In this document: positions 13,721 to 22,921 of the stretch, piece after piece | How positions within the stretch are numbered: position 1 is the first letter of the stretch | Layout of the letters: each line of letters opens with the position of its first letter | From: Duganella zoogloeoides | GTDB taxonomy: Bacteria; Pseudomonadota; Gammaproteobacteria; Burkholderiales; Burkholderiaceae_D | Direction: 5' to 3' | Assembly: GCF_034479515.1 (NCBI RefSeq) | Contig: NZ_CP140152.1 | Span: 372,001 to 436,000 of the forward strand | Length of the DNA stretch: 64,000 bases | Translations under genes and position numbers: made by a program | Notes under the pieces: generated by a model | What the model saw: the letters and a program-made list of their open reading frames with translations, nothing else | What the model was told of the DNA's origin: nothing | The model's database searches: none

Positions 13721-14632
13721 ATGGAATATGCACAGCTGACGCCCGGTCGCCGCTTTGCCCCGTTACACAGCCTGCTGTATTACAGCCAGCGCCTGGTCAC
13801 GCGACCGGCATTGCGCCGGTTGGTGGTGCGCATCCTGACCTGTGCGCTGCGCCTGCGTCATGGCAGCGGGCGTGAACTGCACGCCGCCAGCGCCGTGGAG
13901 GGTGCCGCGCTTGCCAACCTCAGCCAGAGCGGCTACGCGCCGCTTGGCAATCTGCTCAGCAGCGTGCAGTGCGATGCCATCCGCACCTACCTGCAAGACA
14001 AAATGCTGACCGATCGCGACCGTGAGCGCGCGTTGTTCGCGCTGGCGCAGGTGCCGCAGGGCGTGCGCGTGGCCGATTACCACCTGCGCGACGTGATCGC
14101 TTGCCCGTACATCCTGGCCCTGGCCAACAGCGCACCGCTGCTGGGCCTGGCCGCGCGCTACATGCGCTGCAAACCCACCATCTCGGCGCTGGGCTTGCGC
14201 TGGTCGTTCCCGGTGGCGGGCAACGCCAGCGATTTGCAGGCGTTTCATCGCGACTCGGAGGATTGGCGCTATGTGAAGGTGCTGGTGTATCTGACCGATG
14301 TCGATCACGACGCCGGACCGCACGTGTATTTGTACGGCAGCCACCTGACGCAGGCGCCGGTGCGGTTGCGCTTTTACAGCGATGACGAGATCTCCGCCAA
14401 CTACGGCGCCGAGCAGCTGCTCACGGCCACTGGCACGCGCGGCTTTTGCTTTGCGGTCGATACGGCCGGCATTCACAAGGGCACGGCGCCGCACCGCTTG
14501 CCACGGCTGATGCTGCAGATCCAGTACTCGCTGCTACCCAGCTATGCCTACCAGTATGCGCCGGAACCGTACGACGGCCCGCTGCTGCTGGACCCCTACG
14601 TGAACCGCCTGATCGTGCGGCCACTGCGCTGA
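13721..14632 (+). CDS. PhyH-like Fe(II)/2-oxoglutarate oxygenase-fold protein
   Basis: A 303-residue protein resembling the phytanoyl-CoA dioxygenase (PhyH) superfamily. The facial triad is visible: FHRDSEDW supplies the HxD pair near residues 174-176, DTAGIHKGTAPHR supplies the distal histidine near residue 252, and a following arginine could hold 2-oxoglutarate. The N-terminal 80 residues are basic and not recognised. The start is supported by GGAAGG at 13707-13712. The gene overlaps a tiny zinc-ribbon gene by one base. The substrate is unknown; family members hydroxylate lipids or small metabolites. Confidence 0.7.
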   Translation: MEYAQLTPGRRFAPLHSLLYYSQRLVTRPALRRLVVRILTCALRLRHGSGRELHAASAVEGAALANLSQSGYAPLGNLLSSVQCDAIRTYLQDKMLTDRDRERALFALAQVPQGVRVADYHLRDVIACPYILALANSAPLLGLAARYMRCKPTISALGLRWSFPVAGNASDLQAFHRDSEDWRYVKVLVYLTDVDHDAGPHVYLYGSHLTQAPVRLRFYSDDEISANYGAEQLLTATGTRGFCFAVDTAGIHKGTAPHRLPRLMLQIQYSLLPSYAYQYAPEPYDGPLLLDPYVNRLIVRPLR

Positions 14633-14778
14633 TGCCGGCGCCGCAGTACACGTGCACGCGGTGCGGGTCGGACTGGACCCGGCGCATTCCGCGCGCCTGG
14701 TGGATGCGGCTGCTGGCGGGCAGCGTGCGCGTACGCTGCCTGGCCTGTCACCATGAATTCCTGCTCAGAAAACGTTAA
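14632..14778 (+). CDS. Small zinc-ribbon protein (48 aa)
   Basis: A very short gene starting on the last base of the previous stop codon (TGATG), so it is translationally coupled. The 48-residue product has two CxxC pairs, CTRCG near the start and CLACH near the end, about 25 residues apart, and a very basic middle with two tryptophans. This is a classic zinc-ribbon layout. It ends four bases into the 3' end of the convergent MFS gene. It may be a nucleic-acid-binding or partner protein for the upstream oxygenase; function unknown. Confidence 0.65.
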   Translation: MPAPQYTCTRCGSDWTRRIPRAWWMRLLAGSVRVRCLACHHEFLLRKR

Positions 14779-16229
14779 GCCTCTTTCACGCTGCCCTTGC
14801 TGATACTCTCGCCGTCGCTCTTGCGCAGCGACCAGAAGGTGATCGACGACAGAACGGTCATGACGGCCAGCGTGAGGAAGGCGTAATGCAGCGCCGCGGT
14901 GAGCGCGATGCGGTTCGATTGCGGCACGTCGCCGAGATACCAGCCCGTGATCAGCGAACCGGCCGCCAGGCCGAAACTCACCGACAACTGCTGCATCGAG
15001 CTGGCGATGGTGCTGGCCATGCTGCTGTCGTTACCCTCCACGTCGGCGTAGGCGATGGTGTTCATGCTCGAAAACTGCAGCGAATTGAAAAAGCCCAGGC
15101 ACAGGCTGATCATCACGATCACGTAGATCGGCGTGCCTTGCTGGACGAACGAGAACAGGCTGATGGTAATCCCGATCAGCACCGTGTTCACGGTAAGCAC
15201 CTGGCGGTAGCCGAAGCGCGCCAGCACCCGCGCCGAGATGAACTTCATGAACATGGCCGCCGCCGCCGACGGCATCATCAACAGGCCCGATTGCCAGGCC
15301 GGCAGGCCCAGTCCCAGCTGGTACAGCAACGGCAGCAGGAACGGCAACCCGCCGACACCGATGCGGGTGATAAAACCACCCATGACCGAGACGCGGAAGG
15401 TGCGCACCTTGAACAGGGCGATGCGCAGCAGCGGATACGCGGCCTCGCGCGCATGCCACACATAGGCGGCCAGCAGCGAGCAGGCGATAAACAGCAGTAC
15501 CGACATCGACGTCACATCGAGCCGATGTTCGCCGAACACCTCGAGCAGCCATGACAACAGCGCCACACCGGTACCGAACAACACCAGGCCGATGAAGTCG
15601 AGCGGCCGCGCATCCTCGTTGCGGTAGTCGGGCATGTGCTTGTTGGCCAGGTACAGCGCAGCGATACCCACCGGGACGTTGACGAAGAAAATCTCGCGCC
15701 ACGTCATCCAGTGCACGATCAACCCCCCCACCGTGGGACCGAGCAGGGGCCCGATGAGCGCCGGGATGATCACGAAGTTCATCGCCGCCAGCAGTTCGGA
15801 CTTGGGGAAGGTGCGCACGATGGCCAGGCGCCCGACCGGCATCATCATCGCCGCGCCAAAACCTTGCAGCAGCCGTGACGCCACCAGCATCGGCGAGTTG
15901 ACCGACAGGCCGCACAGGATCGAGGCAATCGTAAAAATGGTGATGGCGCTCATGAACACGCGCCGGGTGCCGAAGCGGTCGGCCATCCAGCCGCTGACGG
16001 GAATCGCCACCGCGAGGCTGAGCACATAGCTGGTGACCACCGCCTTGAGGCTGAGCGGCGTCACCTGCAGGCTTTCCGCCATGCTGGGGATCGCGGTGTT
16101 GACGATGGTGGAGTCCAGCTGCTCCATGAACAGGGCGGTGGCCACCACCCAGGGCAGGTAGCGCTTGGCGGCTACTTCGGCGGCGGATGGCCCGGGAGGT
16201 GGTGCGGAGTTTTGAGCGGTAGTATCCAT
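14775..16229 (-). CDS. MFS drug exporter, DHA2 (EmrB/QacA) type
   Basis: A 484-residue, probably 14-helix proton-driven exporter. Diagnostic segments are present: LDSTIVNTAIPSM in the first helix, GWMADRFGTRRVF between helices 2 and 3, and motif C-like PALIGPLLGPTVGG in helix 5. ATG 16229 (MDTTAQ) is preferred over an upstream in-frame start at 16265; GGGAA lies about nine bases upstream. It is transcribed divergently from the phoD-like gene and converges on the zinc-ribbon gene with a four-base overlap. The exported compound is not predictable. Confidence 0.88.
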   Translation of the reverse strand: MDTTAQNSAPPPGPSAAEVAAKRYLPWVVATALFMEQLDSTIVNTAIPSMAESLQVTPLSLKAVVTSYVLSLAVAIPVSGWMADRFGTRRVFMSAITIFTIASILCGLSVNSPMLVASRLLQGFGAAMMMPVGRLAIVRTFPKSELLAAMNFVIIPALIGPLLGPTVGGLIVHWMTWREIFFVNVPVGIAALYLANKHMPDYRNEDARPLDFIGLVLFGTGVALLSWLLEVFGEHRLDVTSMSVLLFIACSLLAAYVWHAREAAYPLLRIALFKVRTFRVSVMGGFITRIGVGGLPFLLPLLYQLGLGLPAWQSGLLMMPSAAAAMFMKFISARVLARFGYRQVLTVNTVLIGITISLFSFVQQGTPIYVIVMISLCLGFFNSLQFSSMNTIAYADVEGNDSSMASTIASSMQQLSVSFGLAAGSLITGWYLGDVPQSNRIALTAALHYAFLTLAVMTVLSSITFWSLRKSDGESISKGSVKEA

Positions 16230-16349
16230 CTGTCGATTTTCCCATAAATGTGCAAAGCAGGTCACCGGGCATGCGGGAGAGTTGCAGTGCCGTCATCATG
16301 CGGTCATGCCGGGGCGCTATGGTGCGTGCAACCATATCGAGGAGGCCAG

Positions 16350-18077
16350 ATGCACGACCAACCGCCAATTCCGGGACGGCGCGGTTTTATGCGCCAGGTG
16401 GCAGGCACCGCGCTGCTGGGCACTGCGCTCGCTGCCTGCACCAGTACTGCCAGCCATGGTGACAACGCCGACAACGTCGGCCCGCTGCGCTTCGCTCACG
16501 GCGTGGCCAGCGGCGATCCCTTGAGCGACCGCGTGATCGTGTGGACGCGCGTAACGCCGGGCCAGGACAATGGCGGCGGCGACATCGCCGTGCGCTGGCA
16601 ACTGGCCACCGACGCGGCCATGCGCTCGGTGGTCGCCTCGGGCAGTGTGACCACGTCCGCGCACCAGGACTACACCGTCAAAGTGGACGCTGCCGGCCTG
16701 TTGCCGGGCCATGTGTACCATTACCAGTTCGAGTCTGGCGCCGCGAAATCCACGGTGGGGCGCACCAGGACGCTGCCGCGCGCCGATGTACGGCAGGTAA
16801 AGCTGGCGGTGTTCTCGTGCTCGAACTACCCGTTCGGCTTTTTCAACGTGTATGCCGATGCCGCGCTGCAGGGCGATATCGACGCCGCGCTGCACCTGGG
16901 CGACTATATCTACGAGTACGAAAGCAGCGGTTACGGCGCCGAGCAGGGCAAGCAGCTCGACCGCGTGTCCGAGCCGCGCGACGTGCTGCTGCGCCTCGAA
17001 GACTACCGCCGCCGCTATGCCCAGTACCGCAGCGATGCCGATTTGCAGGCAGTGCACGCTGCCATGCCGTTCATCGCCGTGTGGGACGACCACGAAATCG
17101 CCGACGACACCTGGCGCGACGGCTCGCTCGACCACAAGACCAGCGCCTACGGTCCGTTCAAGCTGCGCAAGCTGGCGGCGGCCACCGCCTACCACGAGTG
17201 GATGCCGATCCGCACCCCCGATCCCTCGGCGCTTGACAAGATATACCGCTCGTTCGACTTCGGCGGCATCGTCTCGTTGCACATGCTCGATACCCGCGTG
17301 ATCGGCCGCGACCAGCAACTGATGATGTCCTCGTATTTCGACGCCAGCAAGCGGTTCGACGAGGGCAGGTACCGCAGCGACCTGTATTCGCCGCGCCGGC
17401 AGATGATGGGCGCCGAGCAGATGGCATGGCTCGACCGGCAGGTGGAACAATCGACTGCGCGCTGGCAGATGCTGGGGCAGCAGGTGCTGATGGCGCGCAT
17501 GGAGCATCCGCAGGCGGTGGTGCTGGGTGAATGTTCGAGCACCGATTACGTGGCGGCGAAGCGCCGCGCGGCGCTCGACCCCGCGGGCGTGACCGACCGC
17601 GAGCGGCGCTGGCTCGCATCGCCGTCGCTGCCGTGCTACCTCGATTCGTGGGACGGCTACCAGAGCGAGCGCGAACGGCTGTTCGCCATCATGGCGCGGC
17701 ACCGCAAGAACGTGGTGGTGCTGGCCGGCGACACCCATAACGCATGGGCCAGCGACCTGTTGGACGCCAACGGCCGCCAGGTGGGCGTGGAATTCGCCAC
17801 CCCTGGCGTGACGTCGCCTGGTATGGAAGGCGGCCACCGGGGCCGCAACCCGGACGACGTGGCGGCCATGATGACCGACATGATCGCGCCGCTGTACTAC
17901 GCCGAAACCAGCAAGCGCGGTTACCTGGTGGTCACCGCCACGCACGAGCAGGTGCGCTGCGATTTCCGCTTCGTCGATACCGTGCAAAAGCACGAGTACA
18001 CGGCAGCGGTGGAGCGCAGTCTGCGCACCCTGGCCGGTCCGGGCAACCGCAAGCTCGAGGAATGCCCGGCGGTGTGA
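16350..18077 (+). CDS. phoD: Alkaline phosphatase D (PhoD) family protein
   Basis: A 575-residue secreted calcium/iron phosphatase-phosphodiesterase of the PhoD family. The N-terminus carries a twin-arginine signal (RRGFMRQV) followed by a hydrophobic stretch and a lipobox-like LAAC, so it may be a Tat-exported lipoprotein. Metal-site motifs are visible: SCSN, LGDYIYEY, WDDHEIADDTW and GDTHNAWASD. GGAGG at 16341-16345 supports ATG 16350; the frame is open further upstream but without a ribosome site. It hydrolyses phosphomonoesters or diesters, usually under phosphate limitation. No Pho box was identified by eye. Confidence 0.92.
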   Translation: MHDQPPIPGRRGFMRQVAGTALLGTALAACTSTASHGDNADNVGPLRFAHGVASGDPLSDRVIVWTRVTPGQDNGGGDIAVRWQLATDAAMRSVVASGSVTTSAHQDYTVKVDAAGLLPGHVYHYQFESGAAKSTVGRTRTLPRADVRQVKLAVFSCSNYPFGFFNVYADAALQGDIDAALHLGDYIYEYESSGYGAEQGKQLDRVSEPRDVLLRLEDYRRRYAQYRSDADLQAVHAAMPFIAVWDDHEIADDTWRDGSLDHKTSAYGPFKLRKLAAATAYHEWMPIRTPDPSALDKIYRSFDFGGIVSLHMLDTRVIGRDQQLMMSSYFDASKRFDEGRYRSDLYSPRRQMMGAEQMAWLDRQVEQSTARWQMLGQQVLMARMEHPQAVVLGECSSTDYVAAKRRAALDPAGVTDRERRWLASPSLPCYLDSWDGYQSERERLFAIMARHRKNVVVLAGDTHNAWASDLLDANGRQVGVEFATPGVTSPGMEGGHRGRNPDDVAAMMTDMIAPLYYAETSKRGYLVVTATHEQVRCDFRFVDTVQKHEYTAAVERSLRTLAGPGNRKLEECPAV

Positions 18078-18078
18078 T

Positions 18079-19545
18079 TCAGTGCACCGCCTTGAGCGTG
18101 GTGAGGGCCTTCAGCGCATCGTACAGCGGCTGGGTGGCGTCGGCGATGCGTTCCAGGCTGGCCTCGCGCAGGGCGGCCGTATCGACCGTGTTCTGTGTAT
18201 CGAGTCCGGCCCAGCGCAGCAGCGCGCTGCATGCCTGTGGCGTGTCGAACAGGCCGTGCAAATAGGTGCCAAGAATCTGGCCGTCGGCGGACACCGCGCC
18301 CTCGGGCCGGCCGTCGATCCTGAACGCCGGCCGTGCCAGCGCGTCGCCGGTCGAAGTGCCCATGTGGATTTCGTAGCCCGTCACTGGCGCGCCGTCGTCG
18401 TTGAAAGCGCAACGGCCATGCACCTGCACCAGCCGCTTGTGCGGCGTCATTTCGGTGGACATGTCGAGCAGGCCCAGGGCCGGTGAAGCGCCGGCATGGC
18501 CCTCCATGCCGAGGGGATCAAGCACGCTGGTACCCAGCATCTGGAAACCGCCGCACACGCCGATCACCTTGCCGCCGTAGCGCAGGTGGCGCGCGATGGC
18601 GGCGGGCCAGCCTTGCGTGTGCAGCCACGCCAGGTCGCCGCGCGTGTTCTTGCTGCCCGGGAGGATGATCAGGTCCGCCGGCGGTATCGGCTCGCCCTGG
18701 CGCACGAAGCGCAGGTCCACGTCCGGGTGCGCGCGCAGCGCGTCGAAGTCGGTGTGGTTGCTCATGCGCGGCAGGCTCGGGACCACCACGCGAAACGCGC
18801 CGGTCGAGGCCTGCACCGCCTGCACCGCATCCTCCGCATCGAGGAACAAGCCATGCAAATACGGCAGCACGGCCAGCACCGGTTTGCCGGTTTGCTGTTC
18901 CAGCCATTCCAGGCCCGGTTCGAGCAGCTTGATGTCGCCCCTGAAACGGTTGATCACGAAACCGATGGTGCGCGCCCGCTCGCTCTCCGACAGGCACGAC
19001 AAGGTGCCCACCAGGTGAGCGAACACGCCACCGCGGTCGATGTCGGCCACCAGGATCACCGGGCAATCGACCTTCTCGGCAAAACCCATGTTGGCGATGT
19101 CGCGCGAGCGCAGGTTGATTTCAGCCGGGCTGCCGGCGCCTTCGACCATCACGCAATCGTATTGCGCCAGCAGGCGCTGGTGCGATTCCAGTACGGCTTC
19201 CATCGCCACCGTTTTGTAGCGGTGGTAGTCGCGCGCATTCATCTCGGCGCGTACCTGGCCGTGGATGATCACTTGCGCGCCGATATCGCTCGAAGGTTTT
19301 AATAGCACCGGGTTCATGTCGGTGTGCGGCGCCACGCCGGCGGCAATCGCCTGCAGCGCCTGGGCGCGGCCGATCTCGCCGCCGTCGGCTGTCACCGCGC
19401 TGTTGAGCGCCATGTTTTGCGGCTTGAACGGCGCCACGCGCACGCCGTCGCGCTTGAGCAGCCGGCACAGCGCCGCCACCACGGTGCTTTTGCCGGCGTC
19501 GGACGTGGTGCCTTGCACCATCAGGGTCGTGTAAGGAAACGCCAT
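18079..19545 (-). CDS. cobQ: Cobyric acid synthase
   Basis: A 488-residue glutamine-dependent amidotransferase that amidates adenosylcobyrinic acid a,c-diamide at side chains b, d, e and g. The N-terminal dethiobiotin-synthetase-like ATPase starts [13 protein letters not shown] (P-loop). The C-terminal glutaminase has the nucleophile segment [12 protein letters not shown] and the histidine segment YLHGLFD. The start at 19545 overlaps the btuF stop by one base; the longer open frame upstream lies inside btuF. It is the last gene of the riboswitch-led cobalamin run and converges on phoD with a one-base gap. Confidence 0.96.
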   Translation of the reverse strand: MAFPYTTLMVQGTTSDAGKSTVVAALCRLLKRDGVRVAPFKPQNMALNSAVTADGGEIGRAQALQAIAAGVAPHTDMNPVLLKPSSDIGAQVIIHGQVRAEMNARDYHRYKTVAMEAVLESHQRLLAQYDCVMVEGAGSPAEINLRSRDIANMGFAEKVDCPVILVADIDRGGVFAHLVGTLSCLSESERARTIGFVINRFRGDIKLLEPGLEWLEQQTGKPVLAVLPYLHGLFLDAEDAVQAVQASTGAFRVVVPSLPRMSNHTDFDALRAHPDVDLRFVRQGEPIPPADLIILPGSKNTRGDLAWLHTQGWPAAIARHLRYGGKVIGVCGGFQMLGTSVLDPLGMEGHAGASPALGLLDMSTEMTPHKRLVQVHGRCAFNDDGAPVTGYEIHMGTSTGDALARPAFRIDGRPEGAVSADGQILGTYLHGLFDTPQACSALLRWAGLDTQNTVDTAALREASLERIADATQPLYDALKALTTLKAVH

Positions 19546-20426
19546 CAGTTCTTCCGCCGCTGGCGGGCCTGCTCCAGCATCTCGCACATGGCGCGGGTGC
19601 CGTCCACCATGCGAGGGCCGGCGCGGTTGAGCAGTTCGCCGTCGAGCGTAAACAGGTTGCCGTTGCGGACCGCTTTCATGGTGGTGTACTGCTTCCACAG
19701 CGTGACGCCGCCGTAGTCCTTTTCGGCGGTGCCGAAGATCGCTTCGGGATCGGCTAGCAGCACGCCTTCGATGCTGACCACCGGCGCCGTCACCTTCAGG
19801 TCGGCAAAGATGTTGACGCCGCCGCACACGCGCATGGCGTCGGTGACGATCGAGCCGCCGCTCAGGGTATACAGCGGCTTGTCCCACACCTGGTAAAACA
19901 TGCGTACCGGCGGCCGGCTGGCATACTGTTTCGTCAGCGCGGCAAACTGCGCGCGGATTTGCGCGGCGGCCGGTTGCGCCACGTTTTCCGTGCCCAGCAA
20001 CTGGCCCAGGCGCTGCACGTTGTCGGCGATGCCGTCGAGTTTCAAGGGTTCGCTGTGGAAGATCGGGATGCCCAGCTGGCGCAAGGTATCGATCTGGCGC
20101 TCGGAGCTGCCGTGCATCCAGGCCACGATCAGGTCCGGCTTCATGGCGATCACGCGCTCCATGTCGATTTGCCGGTTGGTGCCAATGCGCGGAATCTTCC
20201 TGGCCGCTTCCGGGTAGTCGCTATAGGTGACGGCGCCGACGATGCGCTCGCCACCGCCGGCCGCGAACAGCAGCTCGGTCACGTGCGGCGACATGGCGAC
20301 GATGCGCTGCGCCGGCTTGGCCAGGGTGATGATGTTGCCATCGTCGTCGCGCACGGTGATGGCAGCGTTGGCGTTCATCGAGATGGCGGCCAGCGACAGC
20401 AGCGCCAGGAGTGTGATGCGTTTCAT
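19545..20426 (-). CDS. btuF: Cobalamin-binding periplasmic protein
   Basis: A 293-residue TroA/BtuF-type solute-binding protein with a signal peptide ([21 protein letters not shown]). The binding-protein core begins ITVRDDDG; family segments [19 protein letters not shown] and [21 protein letters not shown] follow. It captures corrinoids in the periplasm and passes them to BtuCD, whose genes lie upstream in the same run. The start codon overlaps the stop of the decarboxylase gene (ATGA). Confidence 0.93.
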   Translation of the reverse strand: MKRITLLALLSLAAISMNANAAITVRDDDGNIITLAKPAQRIVAMSPHVTELLFAAGGGERIVGAVTYSDYPEAARKIPRIGTNRQIDMERVIAMKPDLIVAWMHGSSERQIDTLRQLGIPIFHSEPLKLDGIADNVQRLGQLLGTENVAQPAAAQIRAQFAALTKQYASRPPVRMFYQVWDKPLYTLSGGSIVTDAMRVCGGVNIFADLKVTAPVVSIEGVLLADPEAIFGTAEKDYGGVTLWKQYTTMKAVRNGNLFTLDGELLNRAGPRMVDGTRAMCEMLEQARQRRKN

Positions 20427-21403
20427 TTGTCGGTCCATTCTTTCAATGCGGATTCCAGGCGCCGCCAGCCTGCTTCTTCGGGAGGGAGGCCCAGGCGGAT
20501 GCCGCGCGCGGCCTCGCGGAACAGCCGCACCCACACACCGCGTTCGGCCATGTGCTGCCATAACGCTTCCGGTTGCGGTTCGGCCCACCACTGGAACAGC
20601 GGCGTGCCGGTTGAGGCGATGCCGTGGCTGGCGAGCAGCGCGGCCAGGCGTGCGCCCTCCGCGTGCAGGTAGGCGTGGGTGTCGGCTTGCCAGGCCCGGT
20701 CGTGCAAAGCGGCGAGCGCGATGTGCTGTGCGGGACCGCTGATGGTCCAGGGGCCTAGCAGGTCGGCCAGGTCGCGCAGCAGGTCGGCGTGGGCGGCCAC
20801 GAAGCCAAGCCGGATGCCGGCCAGTCCGAAGAATTTTCCAACAGAGCGCAGCACGATCAATCCCGGCTGCCCGCTGTGCGCGGCCACGCTGTTGTGCTGC
20901 GCGGTGTCGCCGAACGCTTCATCGACCACCAGCCAGCCGCCGCGTGCGGCCAGCTGCTGCCCCCACGCCAGCAACTGCGCAGCGGGCACGGTGGCGCCGG
21001 TGGGATTGTTCGGATTGCAGACCACCACCACGTCGCTGCGCGCGATGGCCGCATCGAGTTCCGCATACGGCGTTTGCGTGAGCGTGTGGCCGTGGCCATG
21101 CCAGTGGTGCGCATGTTCGGCATACGAGGGAGCGGCCACTGTCACGCGCGAAGGTCCGCGCATCCGGGGCAGGGCCTGGATCGCGGCTTGCGTGCCGGCC
21201 ACCGGCAGCATCAGCGGCGCGCCGTAGCATGCTTGCGCTGCTGCGGCCAGTTCCGGCGATGCTTCGGGCAGGCGGTGCCACGCGTTGCCAGGCAGCGCGG
21301 GCGCCGGGTACCAGCGTGGATTGAGGCCGGTGGACAGGTCGAGCCAGTCGGAGCGGCCGAAGCGCAGCGTGGCGTCGCGCAGATTGCCGCCGTGTTCAAG
21401 CAT
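20423..21403 (-). CDS. cobD: L-threonine-O-3-phosphate decarboxylase
   Basis: A 326-residue PLP enzyme of aminotransferase fold class I that makes (R)-1-aminopropan-2-ol phosphate, the linker of the nucleotide loop (CobD in Salmonella, CobC in Pseudomonas denitrificans). PLP-site segments are present: VCNPNNPTG, VVDEAFGD and the Schiff-base lysine motif SVGKFFGLAGIRLGF. ATG 21403 (MLEHGGNLRDA) lies eight bases inside the end of cbiB, and a GGAGG-like site precedes it. Context and size both fit. Confidence 0.92.
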   Translation of the reverse strand: MLEHGGNLRDATLRFGRSDWLDLSTGLNPRWYPAPALPGNAWHRLPEASPELAAAAQACYGAPLMLPVAGTQAAIQALPRMRGPSRVTVAAPSYAEHAHHWHGHGHTLTQTPYAELDAAIARSDVVVVCNPNNPTGATVPAAQLLAWGQQLAARGGWLVVDEAFGDTAQHNSVAAHSGQPGLIVLRSVGKFFGLAGIRLGFVAAHADLLRDLADLLGPWTISGPAQHIALAALHDRAWQADTHAYLHAEGARLAALLASHGIASTGTPLFQWWAEPQPEALWQHMAERGVWVRLFREAARGIRLGLPPEEAGWRRLESALKEWTDK

Positions 21404-22376
21404 GGAGCACCTCCAGCAGTTCCAGCAAAAGCGCCAGCGCCAGGCCGGCAATCAGCCACAGCGCGGTGGTGTGCGTAACCAGCTTCCACGCGCGGCTGAT
21501 ATCGACCCCGGTGGCGGGCACGCCGGCGCCGAGCACCGGGCGTTCTTCAAGCTGGCCGTGATAAATGGCTGCGCCGCCCAGTTGTACGCCGAGTGAGCCC
21601 GCGCCGCTGGCCATGACCGGGCCGGCGTTGGGGCTGTCCCACAGCGGGGCTTGCGCGCGCCAGCACTGCCAGGCGCGCCGTTTGGCGGCCAGCCCGGGCG
21701 CCAGCACCACGTACGACAGTGCGGTCAGCCGCGCGGGCAGGTAATTGAAGGCATCGTCCAGGCGTGCGGCGGCGCAGCCGAAGCGCAGCAGGCGCTCGGT
21801 GCGGTAGCCCCACATGGCGTCGAGCGTGTTCGCCATGCGGAACATGACCGCACCCGGACCGCCGCCGACGATGAACCAGAACAGGGTGGCGAATACCGCG
21901 TCGTTGCCGTTTTCCAGCAGCGATTCGGCGCTGGCGCGCGTGAGTTCGACTTCGCTGGCGCTGCTGGTATCGCGGCTGACGATGCGCGAGGTGAGATAGC
22001 GCGCCTGCGGCAAATCGTTTTGCGCCAGTGCGTGGGCGATGGGGAGGTTGTGCTCGCGCAGGCTGCGCAAGCCGAGGCATACGTACAGCATGGCCGCGTG
22101 CACCGCGGCCGCCAGCCAGAAACTCACTGTGGCAGCTGCCCAAACCAGCAGCGCGGCCAGCGCGGTGGCAGGCAGCACGGCCAGCATCCAGGCCAGCACG
22201 CCGCGCCGGAAGCGCGCCTTGCCGGTGCCGCGATTGAGCCGGCGTTCCAGCCCGATCGCCAGGTTGCCGAAGCCCACCAGCGGATGCCAGCGGCGTGCTT
22301 CGCCCAGCAGCAGGTCCAGCAGCACACCGGCGACCATCAGCACCGCGATGGCGGCAAAGGTCAACCCGGCAATCAT
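21396..22376 (-). CDS. cbiB: Adenosylcobinamide-phosphate synthase
   Basis: A 326-residue multi-pass membrane protein that attaches aminopropanol (phosphate) to adenosylcobyric acid. Family segments are seen: LLDLLLGEARRWHPLVGFG at the N-terminus, SRDTSSASEVELTRASAESL with ENGNDAVFATLFW, and GGGPGAVMFRMANTLDAMWGY. The start at 22376 overlaps the cobU stop (ATGA). It acts next to CobD and before CobU, CobS and CobC in the nucleotide-loop assembly. Confidence 0.94.
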   Translation of the reverse strand: MIAGLTFAAIAVLMVAGVLLDLLLGEARRWHPLVGFGNLAIGLERRLNRGTGKARFRRGVLAWMLAVLPATALAALLVWAAATVSFWLAAAVHAAMLYVCLGLRSLREHNLPIAHALAQNDLPQARYLTSRIVSRDTSSASEVELTRASAESLLENGNDAVFATLFWFIVGGGPGAVMFRMANTLDAMWGYRTERLLRFGCAAARLDDAFNYLPARLTALSYVVLAPGLAAKRRAWQCWRAQAPLWDSPNAGPVMASGAGSLGVQLGGAAIYHGQLEERPVLGAGVPATGVDISRAWKLVTHTTALWLIAGLALALLLELLEVLHA

Positions 22377-22921
22377 CCCTTCAGAACCAGCGGCAGGCCG
22401 GCGGCGACGAACACCGCGCGGTCGCAAATGGCGGCCACCGATTGATTGAGGCGGCCCTGCTCGTCGAGGAAGCAGCGCGAGATGGCGCCGAACGGCATGA
22501 TGCCCAGGCCTACCTCGTTCGATACCAGCACGATGTCGCTGCTGCACTTGGTCAGCGCGCTGGCCAGCATGTCGTGCTGTTCGTGGAACAATGCGGGCAG
22601 CGTGATTTCGCCCACGTCCGGGTATTCCTGGCCGCTCGAGAACAGCAGGTTGCTCAGCCAGAGCGTGAGGCAATCGACCAGGATCAGGCGTTCGGGCGAC
22701 GACCAGCGCAGCAGCTGGTTGCCCAGTGCCAGCGGTTCTTCCACCGTGGTCCACTCGCCGGGGCGGCTGCCCTTGTGATGGGCGATGCGCGCTGCCATTT
22801 CGGCGTCGCCGGCCGTGGCGGTGGCGATATAAACGACTTCCTTGCCGGACTCGATGGCCAGGCGTTCGGCGTAGGCGCTCTTGCCCGAGCGCGCGCCTCC
22901 CAGAACCAGTGTACGTGTCAT
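22373..22921 (-). CDS. cobU: Adenosylcobinamide kinase / GTP:adenosylcobinamide-phosphate guanylyltransferase
   Basis: A 182-residue bifunctional enzyme (CobU/CobP) that activates adenosylcobinamide to its GDP form. The P-loop is GGARSGKS at the N-terminus. ARIAHHKGSRPGEWTTVEEP holds the histidine that becomes guanylylated, and VDCLTLWLSNLL and SNEVGLGIMP are family blocks. It overlaps the genes on both sides by four bases. Confidence 0.95.
   Translation of the reverse strand: MTRTLVLGGARSGKSAYAERLAIESGKEVVYIATATAGDAEMAARIAHHKGSRPGEWTTVEEPLALGNQLLRWSSPERLILVDCLTLWLSNLLFSSGQEYPDVGEITLPALFHEQHDMLASALTKCSSDIVLVSNEVGLGIMPFGAISRCFLDEQGRLNQSVAAICDRAVFVAAGLPLVLKG

Noticed and set aside
18079..19887. 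A longer cobQ start at 19887
   Set aside because: It would lie inside btuF and add residues unlike CobQ; ATG 19545 starts the P-loop region at the normal family position.
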